From: Amphiura filiformis
Lineage: Eukaryota > Echinodermata > Ophiuroidea > Amphilepidida > Amphiuridae
Direction: 5' to 3'
DNA: 64,000 bases
Assembly (NCBI RefSeq): GCF_039555335.1
Contig: NC_092642.1
Coordinates: 21,297,812 to 21,361,811, forward strand
Part shown: positions 1 through 10,207 of the stretch, one piece after another
Layout: each line of letters starts with the position of its first letter
How positions within the stretch are numbered: the first letter of the stretch is position 1
The notes under the pieces: model-generated
Seen by the model: the letters and a program-made list of their open reading frames with translations, nothing else
What the model was told of the DNA's origin: nothing
Database searches by the model: none
Program-made: the position numbers and the translations under genes

Positions 1-574
1 ACTAGGCAATGTACTATTACCTATAACATACACTAAAACACCAAAGTACGCATATTTCCAAACATCTAAATTAGCTAAAAATTTAGGACATGTTACAAAA
101 TTATATTTTCTAGAACTTTAGAAGAGTACTTTTAATATTGGCCGGTTATTTTTCACACAGCGACGTTAAATAGGCATATCCCCATACTTTTAACGTAGGC
201 TATTTGTAGAGGTCACGCGTCAATGGTAAGAGCACTGTGTATTGTGTATAGGAAAACGGACAGTAACTGCAGTATGACCTAAAGTAATATGTCATGCCAC
301 TTTTGTATATTTCATGCATTATCAATTGTTTTCAATAGACATCTTACACTTGGCGTGTGGTACTAATCTTCAAGTTTTGAGTTTCATTTGTCGAGTTTCG
401 AATAGGTACCTGATCATCGCTAGCTAGCTGTCCTGCGCAGCAAAATAGGTACCTAATCGACGCTACGAAGCGAATCCTAAAACACCTATCGATCGCTACG
501 AAACGTGCTAAAGTGTGACAACGAGACACATCGCCTGGTTCTATTTTGGAAAAATCGCGTTCCTACATGTAGCG
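1..574. other. No gene recognised
   Basis: AT-rich DNA with no coding region of convincing length and no recognised domain. Short open frames here have no splice sites or motifs that would make them genes. Confidence 0.5.
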
Positions 575-1070
575 GCAAATTTGCAAATCTAAAATCACGC
601 ATTCCTACACCTGACTAGCAGCCTTTAGTTAGGTAGCCGTCGGCTACAATGCACTCAAAATGTGAAATGATTCGGCCTTGGCGGAAATTTTAAACTGCAT
701 TCCACCACCCGTTTTACACCTTCTGCGAAAATACAGGCAGACAAAAGAATAACACAATACAGTTCCCTTCGACAAAACACACAGCATGGTCTATTCGCTG
801 TTGAAGTGACATAATAATCGGGTTAACTACACGCGGTATCTATGCATTAATGTACTTGCGAACAAAAGGACTATGTGTGAATAGATGCGACGGGATTACC
901 TACAGAATTCTCTCCATGTATATTATTAGCTATTATTCTATTAATCCTCCTCGTCCTTTCATCTTCTCTAGGTGTTAGGCGGCTTTTATTTGCACAATTG
1001 GACGCTCAAAACACCAGTTTGGTGCTAGCGGCTACCCAAAGATGTCCGACCAAATCCTGACCATGACTTG
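575..1070. repeat. Dispersed repeat family D, partial copy
   Basis: The part around 600-760 is the inverted counterpart of 29090-29250, and 879-994 (word AATAGATGCGACGGGATTA, then a stretch ending in GGCGGCTTTTATTTGCAC) matches the right arm of the palindrome at 28831-29062. It is therefore a degraded copy of a dispersed, inverted-repeat element. No coding capacity is seen. Confidence 0.6.
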
Positions 1071-1251
1071 GCTACTTGGATTCGTCTATACATTACACGG
1101 ACCAATCATGCATGCACGATGCAGTCAAAATCGATATTATGTATTGTGTGTAGCACACTACACGTATTGTTGTATTTCTATGCTATACCCGAGAAATGTG
1201 GGAGTTGCCTATAATACCTATGTTTAAAATTCAATCTGGCTACCAACAACT

Positions 1252-1331
1252 CATGTAGTCCAATGGATTAGCGCGCTGGACTTGGAGATTCTGTATGCAA
1301 CTGTGACGTGGGTTCGAGGCCCGCCTCTGCC
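1252..1331 (+). repeat. tRNA-like head of a SINE
   Basis: An A-box-like segment (GGATTAGCGCGCTGGA) and a B box (GGTTCGAGGCC, 1311-1321) are spaced as in a tRNA gene. The acceptor stem does not pair cleanly, so this is read as a tRNA-derived SINE relic and not a working tRNA. Confidence 0.5.
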
Positions 1332-1489
1332 AAACTGAAATTCACTGGTTTTTTTAATTTCATATTTGGGAAATGGGACTGGGCGAATTTATGTATGGCG
1401 AAGAGTGGTGTGAATCTAACAGGTTCGAGTGATCAGCTTGATATGGTTCAATGCAGAGGTACTCAAAAATATTTGTCCATAACTTTGGT

Positions 1490-1677
1490 CAGTGCAGCGA
1501 GTCAGGGAATTTCAAGTGGGTGATTATTGATTGGCAAGTGCCATATTTGGGCATAAGTGCAGTCCACCATTCAATGTGGAGGATAGACTAGACTTTATCG
1601 ATTGATTTTGCTGGAATAGTTTCTTGTTAACCAGGAATAAGTACTGCAAAGGTCGAATCATGTTTGCTGTGCAGTAT
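1490..1677. repeat. 188-bp direct repeat, left copy
   Basis: Identical base for base, by eye, to 2860-3047. The two copies immediately bracket a truncated LINE, as a target-site duplication would, but 188 bp is very long for that. See the finding. Confidence 0.9.
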
Positions 1678-2859
1678 GATGATGGTGTGAGCCGTCGTAT
1701 CCGACAGATCTCCTTTCTCTCAAAGCTGGTTGAGGGTTTGATGTTTTCTGCGGTGGCTGACCAATCCTGCGCGGGAACGGCAGTGTCGTTGACAGTCAGG
1801 GCAGACATAATCAGTATTGCTTGGTGGAATTTGGCTTTGTGTAGCATGGCGGGTTGAGCGGGCTTCCTGGAGCGTCTTGATACGTCGCTGTTCGAATTTG
1901 CTAACACCAGCACGACAAGCGGATCGCCACTCTGGACGGGTGAGAGCCTGACTCTCCCAAGATGCAGTAGGTATGTCACAAGCTTTCAGACTGGATTTAA
2001 GGACATCCTTGAATCTCTTGTGTTGACCTCCTCGTGAACGCTGACCATTGACTAGCTCGCCATAAAACAGGGCCTTTGGTATTCTGCTATCATCCATGCG
2101 AACAAGATGCCCAGCCCACTGGAGTTGACCTTTGATGAGGATTGCCTCGATACCTTCCGATTCACATCGCTCAAGTACTGAGGTGTTTGGTACTTTGTCC
2201 TTCCATGAGATACCACAGATTTTACGAAGGCACCTTAGATGGAATTGGTCAAGTTTTCTCACATGCCGGCGATACCAGGTCCAAGAGACACTTCCATAAA
2301 GGAGGGGGGATAGCACAACTGTTCTATATACACCGAGCTTAGTACTGAGTCGGATGCCATGATCAGACCAGAGTCTGTGCTGCAACCGTCCGAAACTGGC
2401 ACTTGCTTTGCTAATTCGTGAAGTGATCTCGTCATCAATGCAGGCATTCTGTGAGAGGAAGCCACCTAGATAGCAGAACTTCTGCACAACCTTTAGTTGA
2501 TCGTCGCCGATCTTGATGACTGGGTCTATAGGTGGGCTGCCTGGCTTTGGCTGGAACATCACTTCAGTTTTCTTAATGCTTATTGTAAGACCATAGCGTG
2601 TGGCTGCTCCAGCAAAGTCGTTGAGAATGCTCTGTAGATCCTCTTCGGTATAGGCAATCAGGGCGCAATCATCAGCAAATAGTAGCTCACGCAGAAGTGA
2701 TAGAGACACCTTTGTCTTGGCTTTCAGGCGTTGAAGGTTGAAGATTCCACCATCGCTTCTAAACCTGATCATGACTCCTTCGTTACAGTCCTTGAAGGCA
2801 TCTTGAAGCATTGCAGAGAAGATGATGCTAAACAATAAAGGGGCCATAACACATCCCTG
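1678..2859 (-). mobile_element. 5'-truncated LINE, reverse transcriptase part with C2H2 finger
   Basis: The open frame runs leftward from 2859 to a stop at 1720. It begins inside the polymerase domain: the conserved QGCVMAPLLF motif lies right at the 5' edge (the first in-frame ATG, at 2847, is internal to it), followed by the catalytic LLFADDCAL box and the usual thumb-region blocks (CYLGGFLS, AGHLVRMDDSRIPKAL). A C2H2-type finger (CPDC then SHRRKH) ends the protein. The endonuclease and the N-terminal half of the polymerase are absent. The short 3' end after the stop finishes in CACCATCATC on the minus strand. The FADD box is intact, so decay is by truncation rather than by point mutation. 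The clade was not assigned. Confidence 0.9.
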
Positions 2860-3047
2860 CAGTGCAGCGAGTCAGGGAATTTCAAGTGGGTGATTATTGA
2901 TTGGCAAGTGCCATATTTGGGCATAAGTGCAGTCCACCATTCAATGTGGAGGATAGACTAGACTTTATCGATTGATTTTGCTGGAATAGTTTCTTGTTAA
3001 CCAGGAATAAGTACTGCAAAGGTCGAATCATGTTTGCTGTGCAGTAT
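2860..3047. repeat. 188-bp direct repeat, right copy
   Basis: Second copy of 1490-1677. It starts exactly where the truncated reverse transcriptase frame begins. Confidence 0.9.
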
Positions 3048-4904
3048 AACTGCACTATGAATAGCATGAAAGTTCATCTGTGTTGGTAAACTTCATAATT
3101 AATTATTTAAACTCATTATGTCAACACAAAATTAAGACGTACCTAAAATTGTCAAACTTTGACCTTCATATAATAATAAAAATATAAGGACACAGCAGGG
3201 GCCTTTATTATTAACAATTAATGTTACTCAGAACGGGCTTTAGACGCCGTATTTATATATTTAGATAACCAGTCCAAGAGAACGCCAAATATGGATCAGG
3301 AGTATTACATAATAATACCCTGCTATGACAATAGCTGCACTAGCTTAATCGTATAATCTCCTTATGTGGTTAGCATGGCTGGGCCAGGAAATCCACAAGG
3401 TCAGCCAATGTAGGTACATGTATTCGGTACATGTTCCATATCTTTTACAATGGGTGATAAATTTCTGGTTTGTTTTATGTCAAAACGCAACATTCGATAT
3501 TCTAAAGCTTGGTCCAAATCCAAGAGAAGAACCAACTCTAGTAATTTATGTGGTTTCAAATTATATCGGCCGTTGCCTTTTTGATAGAAATGGTGTTTGT
3601 TGATGTGCACAGTTTCCCATTAGATCATAACATGCTGTTGTACATCCAAGGTCAAAGGTCTTTTAATCCATATTTGGCGTTGTTCTGGGACTGATAACCA
3701 AGCTTTAATATAAATTTGAATCCACTTCAATCGGTGAGCTACGAGCGTAAAACAAACGTTATGCTTCATCTAACAAAAAATCATCCTTAGGAGATTTAGC
3801 AAAAAAATCATATTTTGGCCTTATTTGGTCAATAATTAAACAAATAAATATTGCATGTTTATCTCTCCCTCAAGTGCTATGTTAATATAAATGTTAGAAG
3901 CGGAAACAGCCTATATGCAACCAGACATCATATATTTTCGAGGCCGAGAAACAAATAATGTAGATGATATAATATAACAAAGAAAGGTAGGTGAGCGCGA
4001 GTGAACTGGCAGAGGGAATAATTCAGAACCAGCTGAGTTTCGGAACCCACAGTCTCTCAGATTTCCATTCTTTTAGATTTTAATAGCTTTGTTTGATAGC
4101 ATGTAGAACTGTATTCGTTTTTAAGCAAAGTTGAACACTGATGGCGCTATTTATCTTAAATGTTTACATCTTACTAAGCGGTAAAAAATGATTAATACGT
4201 AGAAAGGAAATTTACAAACTACTTTTTTATCATGAAAGGAAAGGAGTAACTCATACTATTGGGCTAAATAAAATATACATAAATAGCGCCCTCAATTTGC
4301 ACACAAATATACAGTTTATAGAATAAAAATTACCATAAAAGGCAGAAAAAGATTAAAAATTTGATAAAGAAAAGAATATCTAAGTTAACAATAGCTAAAA
4401 AATTATAGTAGTATAATTATGTGATATAGCTGTTGGTATTGTAAATGTCCAGAAATGAAAATTATGTAATGTTATTTAGAAACATTAATAAATGATCCCA
4501 TCAAACAACCGTGGATATACCACTTACCATTTCACCACGCCACCTATGCCTAGGAAACAAACCTTTTTTTAGCCTGAGGGGAAATTATCAGTTAGGTGAC
4601 CTTACTATAAATTCCACACATTCAGTATCTATCATTATACTGTGTTTATTTATTGAAAACCTGTTCCTCTTTAATGAAACCCAATGATTCGATATTTTGA
4701 ATAAAACGTACAAAACGTATGGCAGCTATTTGTTAGTTATTCATTGAACTTACCCCGAGACCTGACAATCTGCTGCCATATCCTACGATGAATTAACCAA
4801 ACAAGGGACATACTTTCAGGCCTCTTCTTGGCCTTCTCTGTGATTCCCGCACTCTCATATATAATATATTATTGTTATATGATGAGTGAAAAAAATAAAT
4901 TAAT
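3048..4904. other. No gene recognised
   Basis: AT-rich stretch. One 79-codon frame near 3364-3603 has no recognisable motif and an overlapping frame on the other strand, so it was not called. Confidence 0.5.
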
Positions 4905-5660
4905 GAAATGAATGAATGATGGAAATATTACTCGAACACGTACGTGATGTTCATAATACAGCACGTACACATGTTGTGTGGGACGCATATTTTGTTTCTG
5001 CAACCGTTGGACCGCTGCAGCGCGCTGCAACCATAATGAGCCGCGATACACCTATTCTTGAGGCTTAAGGTTATTACCTATTTTAAACTGTTGTGATTTG
5101 GTAGTTCACAACATCTTACGAATGGTAGTGAGCTTTGGCAAAAACTGCATTGCTCAATTCATAGCGAGCGTGTAGAAGAATTAAAATATCACAGATATAC
5201 TTTTATAGGTGATGCGGTTCTTGAGTTACGTTGTAAAGAGGGCTGAAACAACAACACTTTTGTAAAACTTACATACCTCATTTAACAACAATAAATTAAG
5301 CAAGTTTGCAAAGTATACGATTTGTAGAATGAACTTTTGCAAAACATCAAGGTGTTATTTTTCAATAATGTATTGATCTAGACAACGAAAATCGATTTTT
5401 AGGTTGCTTCGACCAACAATACCTCGTCTACCCTTAAGATTAGCGTATTTCGGCCTATTATGGTTGCAGAAAATAATTACGTCGGGCGGTCGTAACACAT
5501 CAAAACAATCGACTTCAGTCATGTTCGACGGATTCGCTCGCATTGACGACATTGATATGCGCTGGTATTAAATATCGATTTTCTTTGTATTGCATCATCT
5601 AGGCCAAAATAAAAAGAAGACATAGGTGACTGTAAAAACTAACATTTTGTTAAAAACAAA
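4905..5660. repeat. Relic of TTAA element family A with family E inserted
   Basis: 4910-5030 (GGAAATATTACTCGAACACG) and 5440-5660 (GCTGGTATTAAATA, then CTAACATTTT) resemble parts of the long family A element at 19375-21057. The block in between matches family E. The arrangement suggests an insertion of E into an older copy of A. No coding frame survives. Confidence 0.5.
5060..5365. repeat. Dispersed repeat family E
   Basis: Matches 10655-10875 and 51523-51840. Shared words include GATTTGGTAGTTCACA and GAGCGTGTAGAAGAAT. Non-coding. Confidence 0.7.
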
Positions 5661-5852
5661 TACAGTATTCTATTTCTATTTGAATTTGGACTGCTCAGTG
5701 CCAGAAGTAGGTAAGTGCAAATTACATGTTATTCATTTCGGCAACAAATGGACGGTTAATTCTGCCCTCCATAATTGTCAGTCACAAAATTCTCCAAGTC
5801 GATTTCCGGTAACTTTCGTGACCAACTGGTAGTCTTTACAGGTGGAGGTTAT

Positions 5853-6074
5853 TCACAATGCCGTTGTAATAAGATCCAGGATATGACTTGCGCGATGGGT
5901 AGGTTCTTGGACATATTGATGCAGTCCAGCGGTTTCCATGTGATCTAAGAAGAATGTATAGCGTATAGGGGTATCAACATGGAAATTAAAGTCTCCCAGC
6001 TTAAGGGCTGGGGTATGAGCGACCTTGAAGTTCCGGTATCTGGAGAGGGGAAGCAATGAGTTACCCCAAATCAC
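5853..6074 (-). pseudogene. LINE endonuclease fragment
   Basis: A 73-codon frame carries the C-terminal hallmark of the apurinic-type endonuclease of non-LTR retrotransposons: LGDFNFHVD, then a hydrophobic/aromatic block, then PTHRASHILDLI. The catalytic Asp and His positions of GDFN and SHILD are present, but the N-terminal part of the endonuclease and the whole polymerase are missing. It is a dead fragment of a LINE, not a host gene. Confidence 0.75.
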
Positions 6075-7290
6075 AGCGGCAGGTAGTGACTGGGCCGCCG
6101 AGTGCTAATATATATTTATTTTGGAAGGTTCGTGTTTGTTTTAAATTTTGGGGCGTTTTTCCAAAATTTGATATTTTTGGTCATATTTCAAAAAAGCGAC
6201 ATGCCAAAGACAACTCTTTGGGCACATAGTTTGTTATTGTTATTGCAGTTCTTTTCCACATACCTACGTTAACATTCGATTGGGTGATTTACTAATATTA
6301 TATATTTTATGACTGCAATTTGGCGTTTTCAATGCGTTTTACACGTATCATGAAATTAACGCAAATATCTAGTCACGCTGCTTTTAGAAATTTTACCTGA
6401 TCGTCGGCTTTTGCAGGCAACAGAATGCAGATTGGCTCACGATAGATGTCGTATTCCTCTATGTGGTTCACTCATTGATAAAATGAGTTTGCATTCCTTG
6501 TAACAACACACACATTGCCGTCTGGAAACCGGGTCTGGTACTGATTTTGGGACAGCCAATAGACTTCAGCGCCGTATCAAATCTCATAAAAACCACACGA
6601 CTGACGACTATGTGTTTATGTTTCCCGCACGAAAGCTTGTGTCTACATCTATTACTATACTTCTTTGGAAACGTTGACCTTTGACCATTCTTTGTATAAC
6701 GCCACGATATGACCTTGATATGTTCGCTTGATTGGGTACGTTATAGCATCCATTTCATTGAGGTGTTAGGACTTGGTCAGTACTATACTTGTAGGGATAC
6801 AATAGTTTAACATGGTGTGTGAGCATGGTGAAAGACTCATTATTGATTAGGCGCGGACATATTAAAGGCACAGGTCCTTTGCGTGTATAGCAGAAAATTA
6901 TAATAGAATGTGTGAATAGAATGTTTGGAATTTTGCAACTAAAATACTAACTGCATTCTGCATTATGTATTTATTTATTTATTTAGGCCTATGCCTATTT
7001 ATTTATTTACTGACTTAGGCCTATTTATTTATTTTATTTATTTGGTATATCTGATATTAGTTAGTAGGCCTAGTTTAATAGTAATATTCCATGATAGGCC
7101 TACGTCGGTTTATTATTGATTGTTGATAACTTGACATCTTGATTAATTGATCGATTGATAGTCATTTCACATTATATTCCTAGTTTATAGGCCAATTTGA
7201 ATAGCATCGTACATATAAATAGACCTATCAGTATTGATTTATTCTATTCAGCAATATCAAGGATTACTATCAAACTTCTCATAGCTAATT
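6075..7290. other. No gene recognised
   Basis: AT-rich DNA, with a run of TTTATTTATT and TAGGCCTA words at about 6965-7100. No domain or convincing exon seen. Confidence 0.5.
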
Positions 7291-7291
7291 G

Positions 7292-7365
7292 TCAGTTGGC
7301 TCAGTGGCAACGCAGTAGGTTTTACAACACGGAGGTCCCGGGTTCGATTCCCACCTCTGCCTATT
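7292..7365 (+). repeat. tRNA-like SINE head
   Basis: A box GGCTCAGTGGCAACGCAG and B box GGTTCGATTCC are at tRNA spacing (about 7295-7355). The 3' side does not pair with the 5' side as an acceptor stem, so a tRNA-derived SINE is more likely than a working tRNA gene. Confidence 0.5.
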
Positions 7366-7835
7366 TTTTGCAAGGCTGAGAACAAAATGAAATTTCTGGA
7401 CTGCAAACTTATTTGGCGCGCGATTTGAGCTGGTCCTTTTCTGGTGGCTGTGTCTGTTACAGGCACACTCCCTCTGCATCCAAACCAGGTTCACGCTCCT
7501 TAGACCTCCCTTAAGTAGCTGACCAGAGTATATAGCGACTGATTCCAAAACTATGGAAAAGTAAACAAAGAACATTCTAGCTGTGAAAATTGGATGGTAA
7601 ACAGTCTGAAAGAAGATAGTCCACCAGAGAGAGTAGAGTCCATTTACTTAGATGGGGTAAATTATTGCTGAGTCTCAGTCTGTTTCACTTTATAACCTCG
7701 ATGAGCAAGAAGACATATAGGTATACCACCTCTTCTTTTGTGAAGGCGCGAACGCTGGTAGATGTTTTAATGAGGAGGATAATTTAGTTGTCAAAGCAAA
7801 AAGGAAAAAAATCGCCGGCGAATTCCACTGTAAGT

Positions 7836-8093
7836 ATATGTGATGCGATCAAGCAAAATCAGTCGGAACTCGGAAATAATAATTTTCAGTTTCTTAAAGG
7901 ATAGTAAGAAAAAACTACAAAGCTGCATGTTGCAGAAAACTCCATTGAAATTGAACAACTAGTTCCATAGATATGAGCAATTTAACCGTTTCCAAAACAA
8001 AAGGAAACAAAGGGAAATATTACCTTTGTTTGGCTATATCTCAAAATCAATATTTCCGAGTTTCGACTGATTTTGCTTGATCGCATCACATAT
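7836..8093. repeat. Palindromic MITE
   Basis: About 40-bp terminal inverted repeats: ATATGTGATGCGATCAAGCA at the left and its near-perfect complement ending at 8093. There is no coding frame inside. A fragment of the same sequence appears near 38563-38592 (and its duplicate). Confidence 0.75.
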
Positions 8094-8720
8094 TGCTTTT
8101 CAATTTGTAATGCTAATTGTTTATTTTGAACCGGCTATCAACATTGTAGTTTCATCAGCCTCGTACGTTACGTGACGCGTGTCCTATACCGCCTGAGGGG
8201 CAGCAGTATTTTAATACTACTGCCCTCAATTTAAATTGTGTATATGTTACCATGATAACAATAGTTACAGATACAGAGAGACTGGCTTGGTTGTGTTAAA
8301 GGTAGGACTTTTCGAAGGGTTATTATTAAAGGCAAATATCGGACTGTTGTAGTCGGAACATCACCAGTGTAGCTCAAGCCACCAAACTGTTTTTTTGTGG
8401 TACGTAAATTGTTTCGCCTTTATAATTATTGTACGACTGACGCGATTTTTGTGAACTCTCGGGAGTAAGTTGGGAGTTTATGGACACGCGCATTTTGAGC
8501 CGAAATAATGAGGCAAAATGAAAGAAAAACCACATACTATATTGGACGCTTGCATGTGGTGTTATATAGGGGATATAATGTCTTAAATGTATTAAAGGAA
8601 CACTCCGGCAATCACAACAGTATGCCTTATATGTTAGAAAAATAATCATCAAGCACGTATCACGTGGTTTTATTTCAAACAAACTCACATTAACCTTTAA
8701 AACAGCCGTATCTCACCACG
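8094..8720. other. No gene recognised
   Basis: Contains a small hairpin around 8198-8225 (GGCAGCAGTATT and its complement). No coding signal that could be supported. Confidence 0.4.
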
Positions 8721-8860
8721 CGATATTCAAATTTCCCAGGCACTGAAATTGCTTGTGGCAATGACGTCCTATTAACACAGTAAAGGCTGACAACAATTAA
8801 GAACAAATTAACATGACATCATTGCCACAGGCAATTTCAACTCGGGAATTTTGAATATCG
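8721..8860. repeat. Short palindromic MITE
   Basis: Inverted arms CGATATTCAAATTTCC and GGAATTTTGAATATCG, with inner arms TTGCTTGTGGCAATGA and TCATTGCCACAGGCAA. Non-coding. Confidence 0.7.
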
Positions 8861-8899
8861 TTTGATAACAAATATGTAATTTTTATCTCAATATAAAAA

Positions 8900-9215
8900 T
8901 AAATAAATAACTATAGATATTTATATAGCGCTTTATGCCGTAAACACCCTTAAAGCGCTTTACATTTATTCCGCCGTCAGAATATGTCGGAACCACGTTT
9001 GCAGCCTACAAGTGGCGCAGGGTCCATCAGTACAACGACTGTGACTACCCCTAACAGCTTCCCATTGCACCTGGGTGGGTTGAAGCAGGCGAGGCAAAGC
9101 GCCTTGCCCAAGGGCGCAACACGGTGGTGGGACGGGAAATCGAACACACGCACGTCGTGCAAGCTCTCGGATTATGAGTTCAAGGCCGTAACCACTGAGC
9201 CACCGTGCCCTCACA
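8900..9215 (-). repeat. Full-length SINE with tRNA-like head
   Basis: Read on the minus strand from 9215: a tRNA-like head (A box TGGCTCAGTGGTTACGGC, anticodon loop CTCATAA, B box TGTTCGATTTCC), then a central body with CCCTTGGGCAAGGC, and a tail with paired words AAAGCGCTTTAAGGG and AAAGCGCTATATAAAT. The anticodon-loop position would read CAT, as in tRNA-Met. Related bodies occur at 18846-19115 (+) and 57270-57430 (-). Confidence 0.75.
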
Positions 9216-9237
9216 ATATAACCGACCTATATAACCG

Positions 9238-9435
9238 ACCTATGGTTCAGAAGTTATGTGCCGCAACAGGTCAAGAGTCAATTTCCAGTTTGCGTAGGGG
9301 GCAAAAACTAAACTAAAACTAGGTTTCTGAATTCCTTTTGGTAGACAAACAACAATCGGAGCAACTTTAATTTTTGACCCTTCTGTAAACTGGAAATTGA
9401 CCAATGACCTGTTGCGGCATATAACTCTTGAACCA
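9238..9435. repeat. Palindromic MITE
   Basis: Inverted arms: GGTTCAGAAGTTATGTGCCG and its imperfect complement ending at about 9435 (CGGCATATAACTCTTGAACC). No coding content. Confidence 0.65.
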
Positions 9436-9864
9436 AAAGTCGTATTGAGAAAAAAATACATATTTGTGATCCTTGGTTGCAGACGAATAATTTGATATAC
9501 TTTGAAGTGATGTTTGAACACTTTCAATTTTTGACCTCTGTATAGTCCTATGGGGTCATTTTGGGGTCACTTATTTCAAACTGCTCAAGGGTGCCAGAGT
9601 GGCACCCGCCAGATTCTCAATCGGTAGGTCTCAGAGATATAGAAAACACACTCAAACATTGTGCGGACGCTGCTTTCAGGTTTTTTGGCTTAGGCACCAG
9701 ACTACTCTACATTACTACACTGTAATTCTTGTAATGTGGGGAGCATTATGCCATTGTGTGTACCGTTTGTCCAAAACACTAATACAATCGTATAATTTTC
9801 TATTACCATGATTACAGTCGGTATCTCTAAATATTTTAAAGAGCGCAGGATAACGACCGCAACC

Positions 9865-10120
9865 ATGGCAAAGGTGAGTGGCACTTTCGTCTTTCTGACG
9901 TATTTCTAATCTTGAAATTGCATTGTGTATGCCCATATCAAATTTATCTATAGATTTATGGACGAGTAAAAAATACAATTGACCTGAGAGCAAGAATAAG
10001 AAACTTGTAACACTAACTTTGCATGGGGTAAATTTATGCAAGTTGCTCAACAATGCTAATGGCTGAGGTGACCCCTAAACTAGCACACGTGCATGATGGG
10101 AGGTAAAGACCATTGATGTG

Positions 10121-10207
<87 letters not shown>

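Noticed and set aside
3364-3603. 79-residue plus-strand frame starting MWLAWLGQEIHKV
   Set aside because: No motif, an overlapping frame on the other strand, and no splice signals making sense of it.
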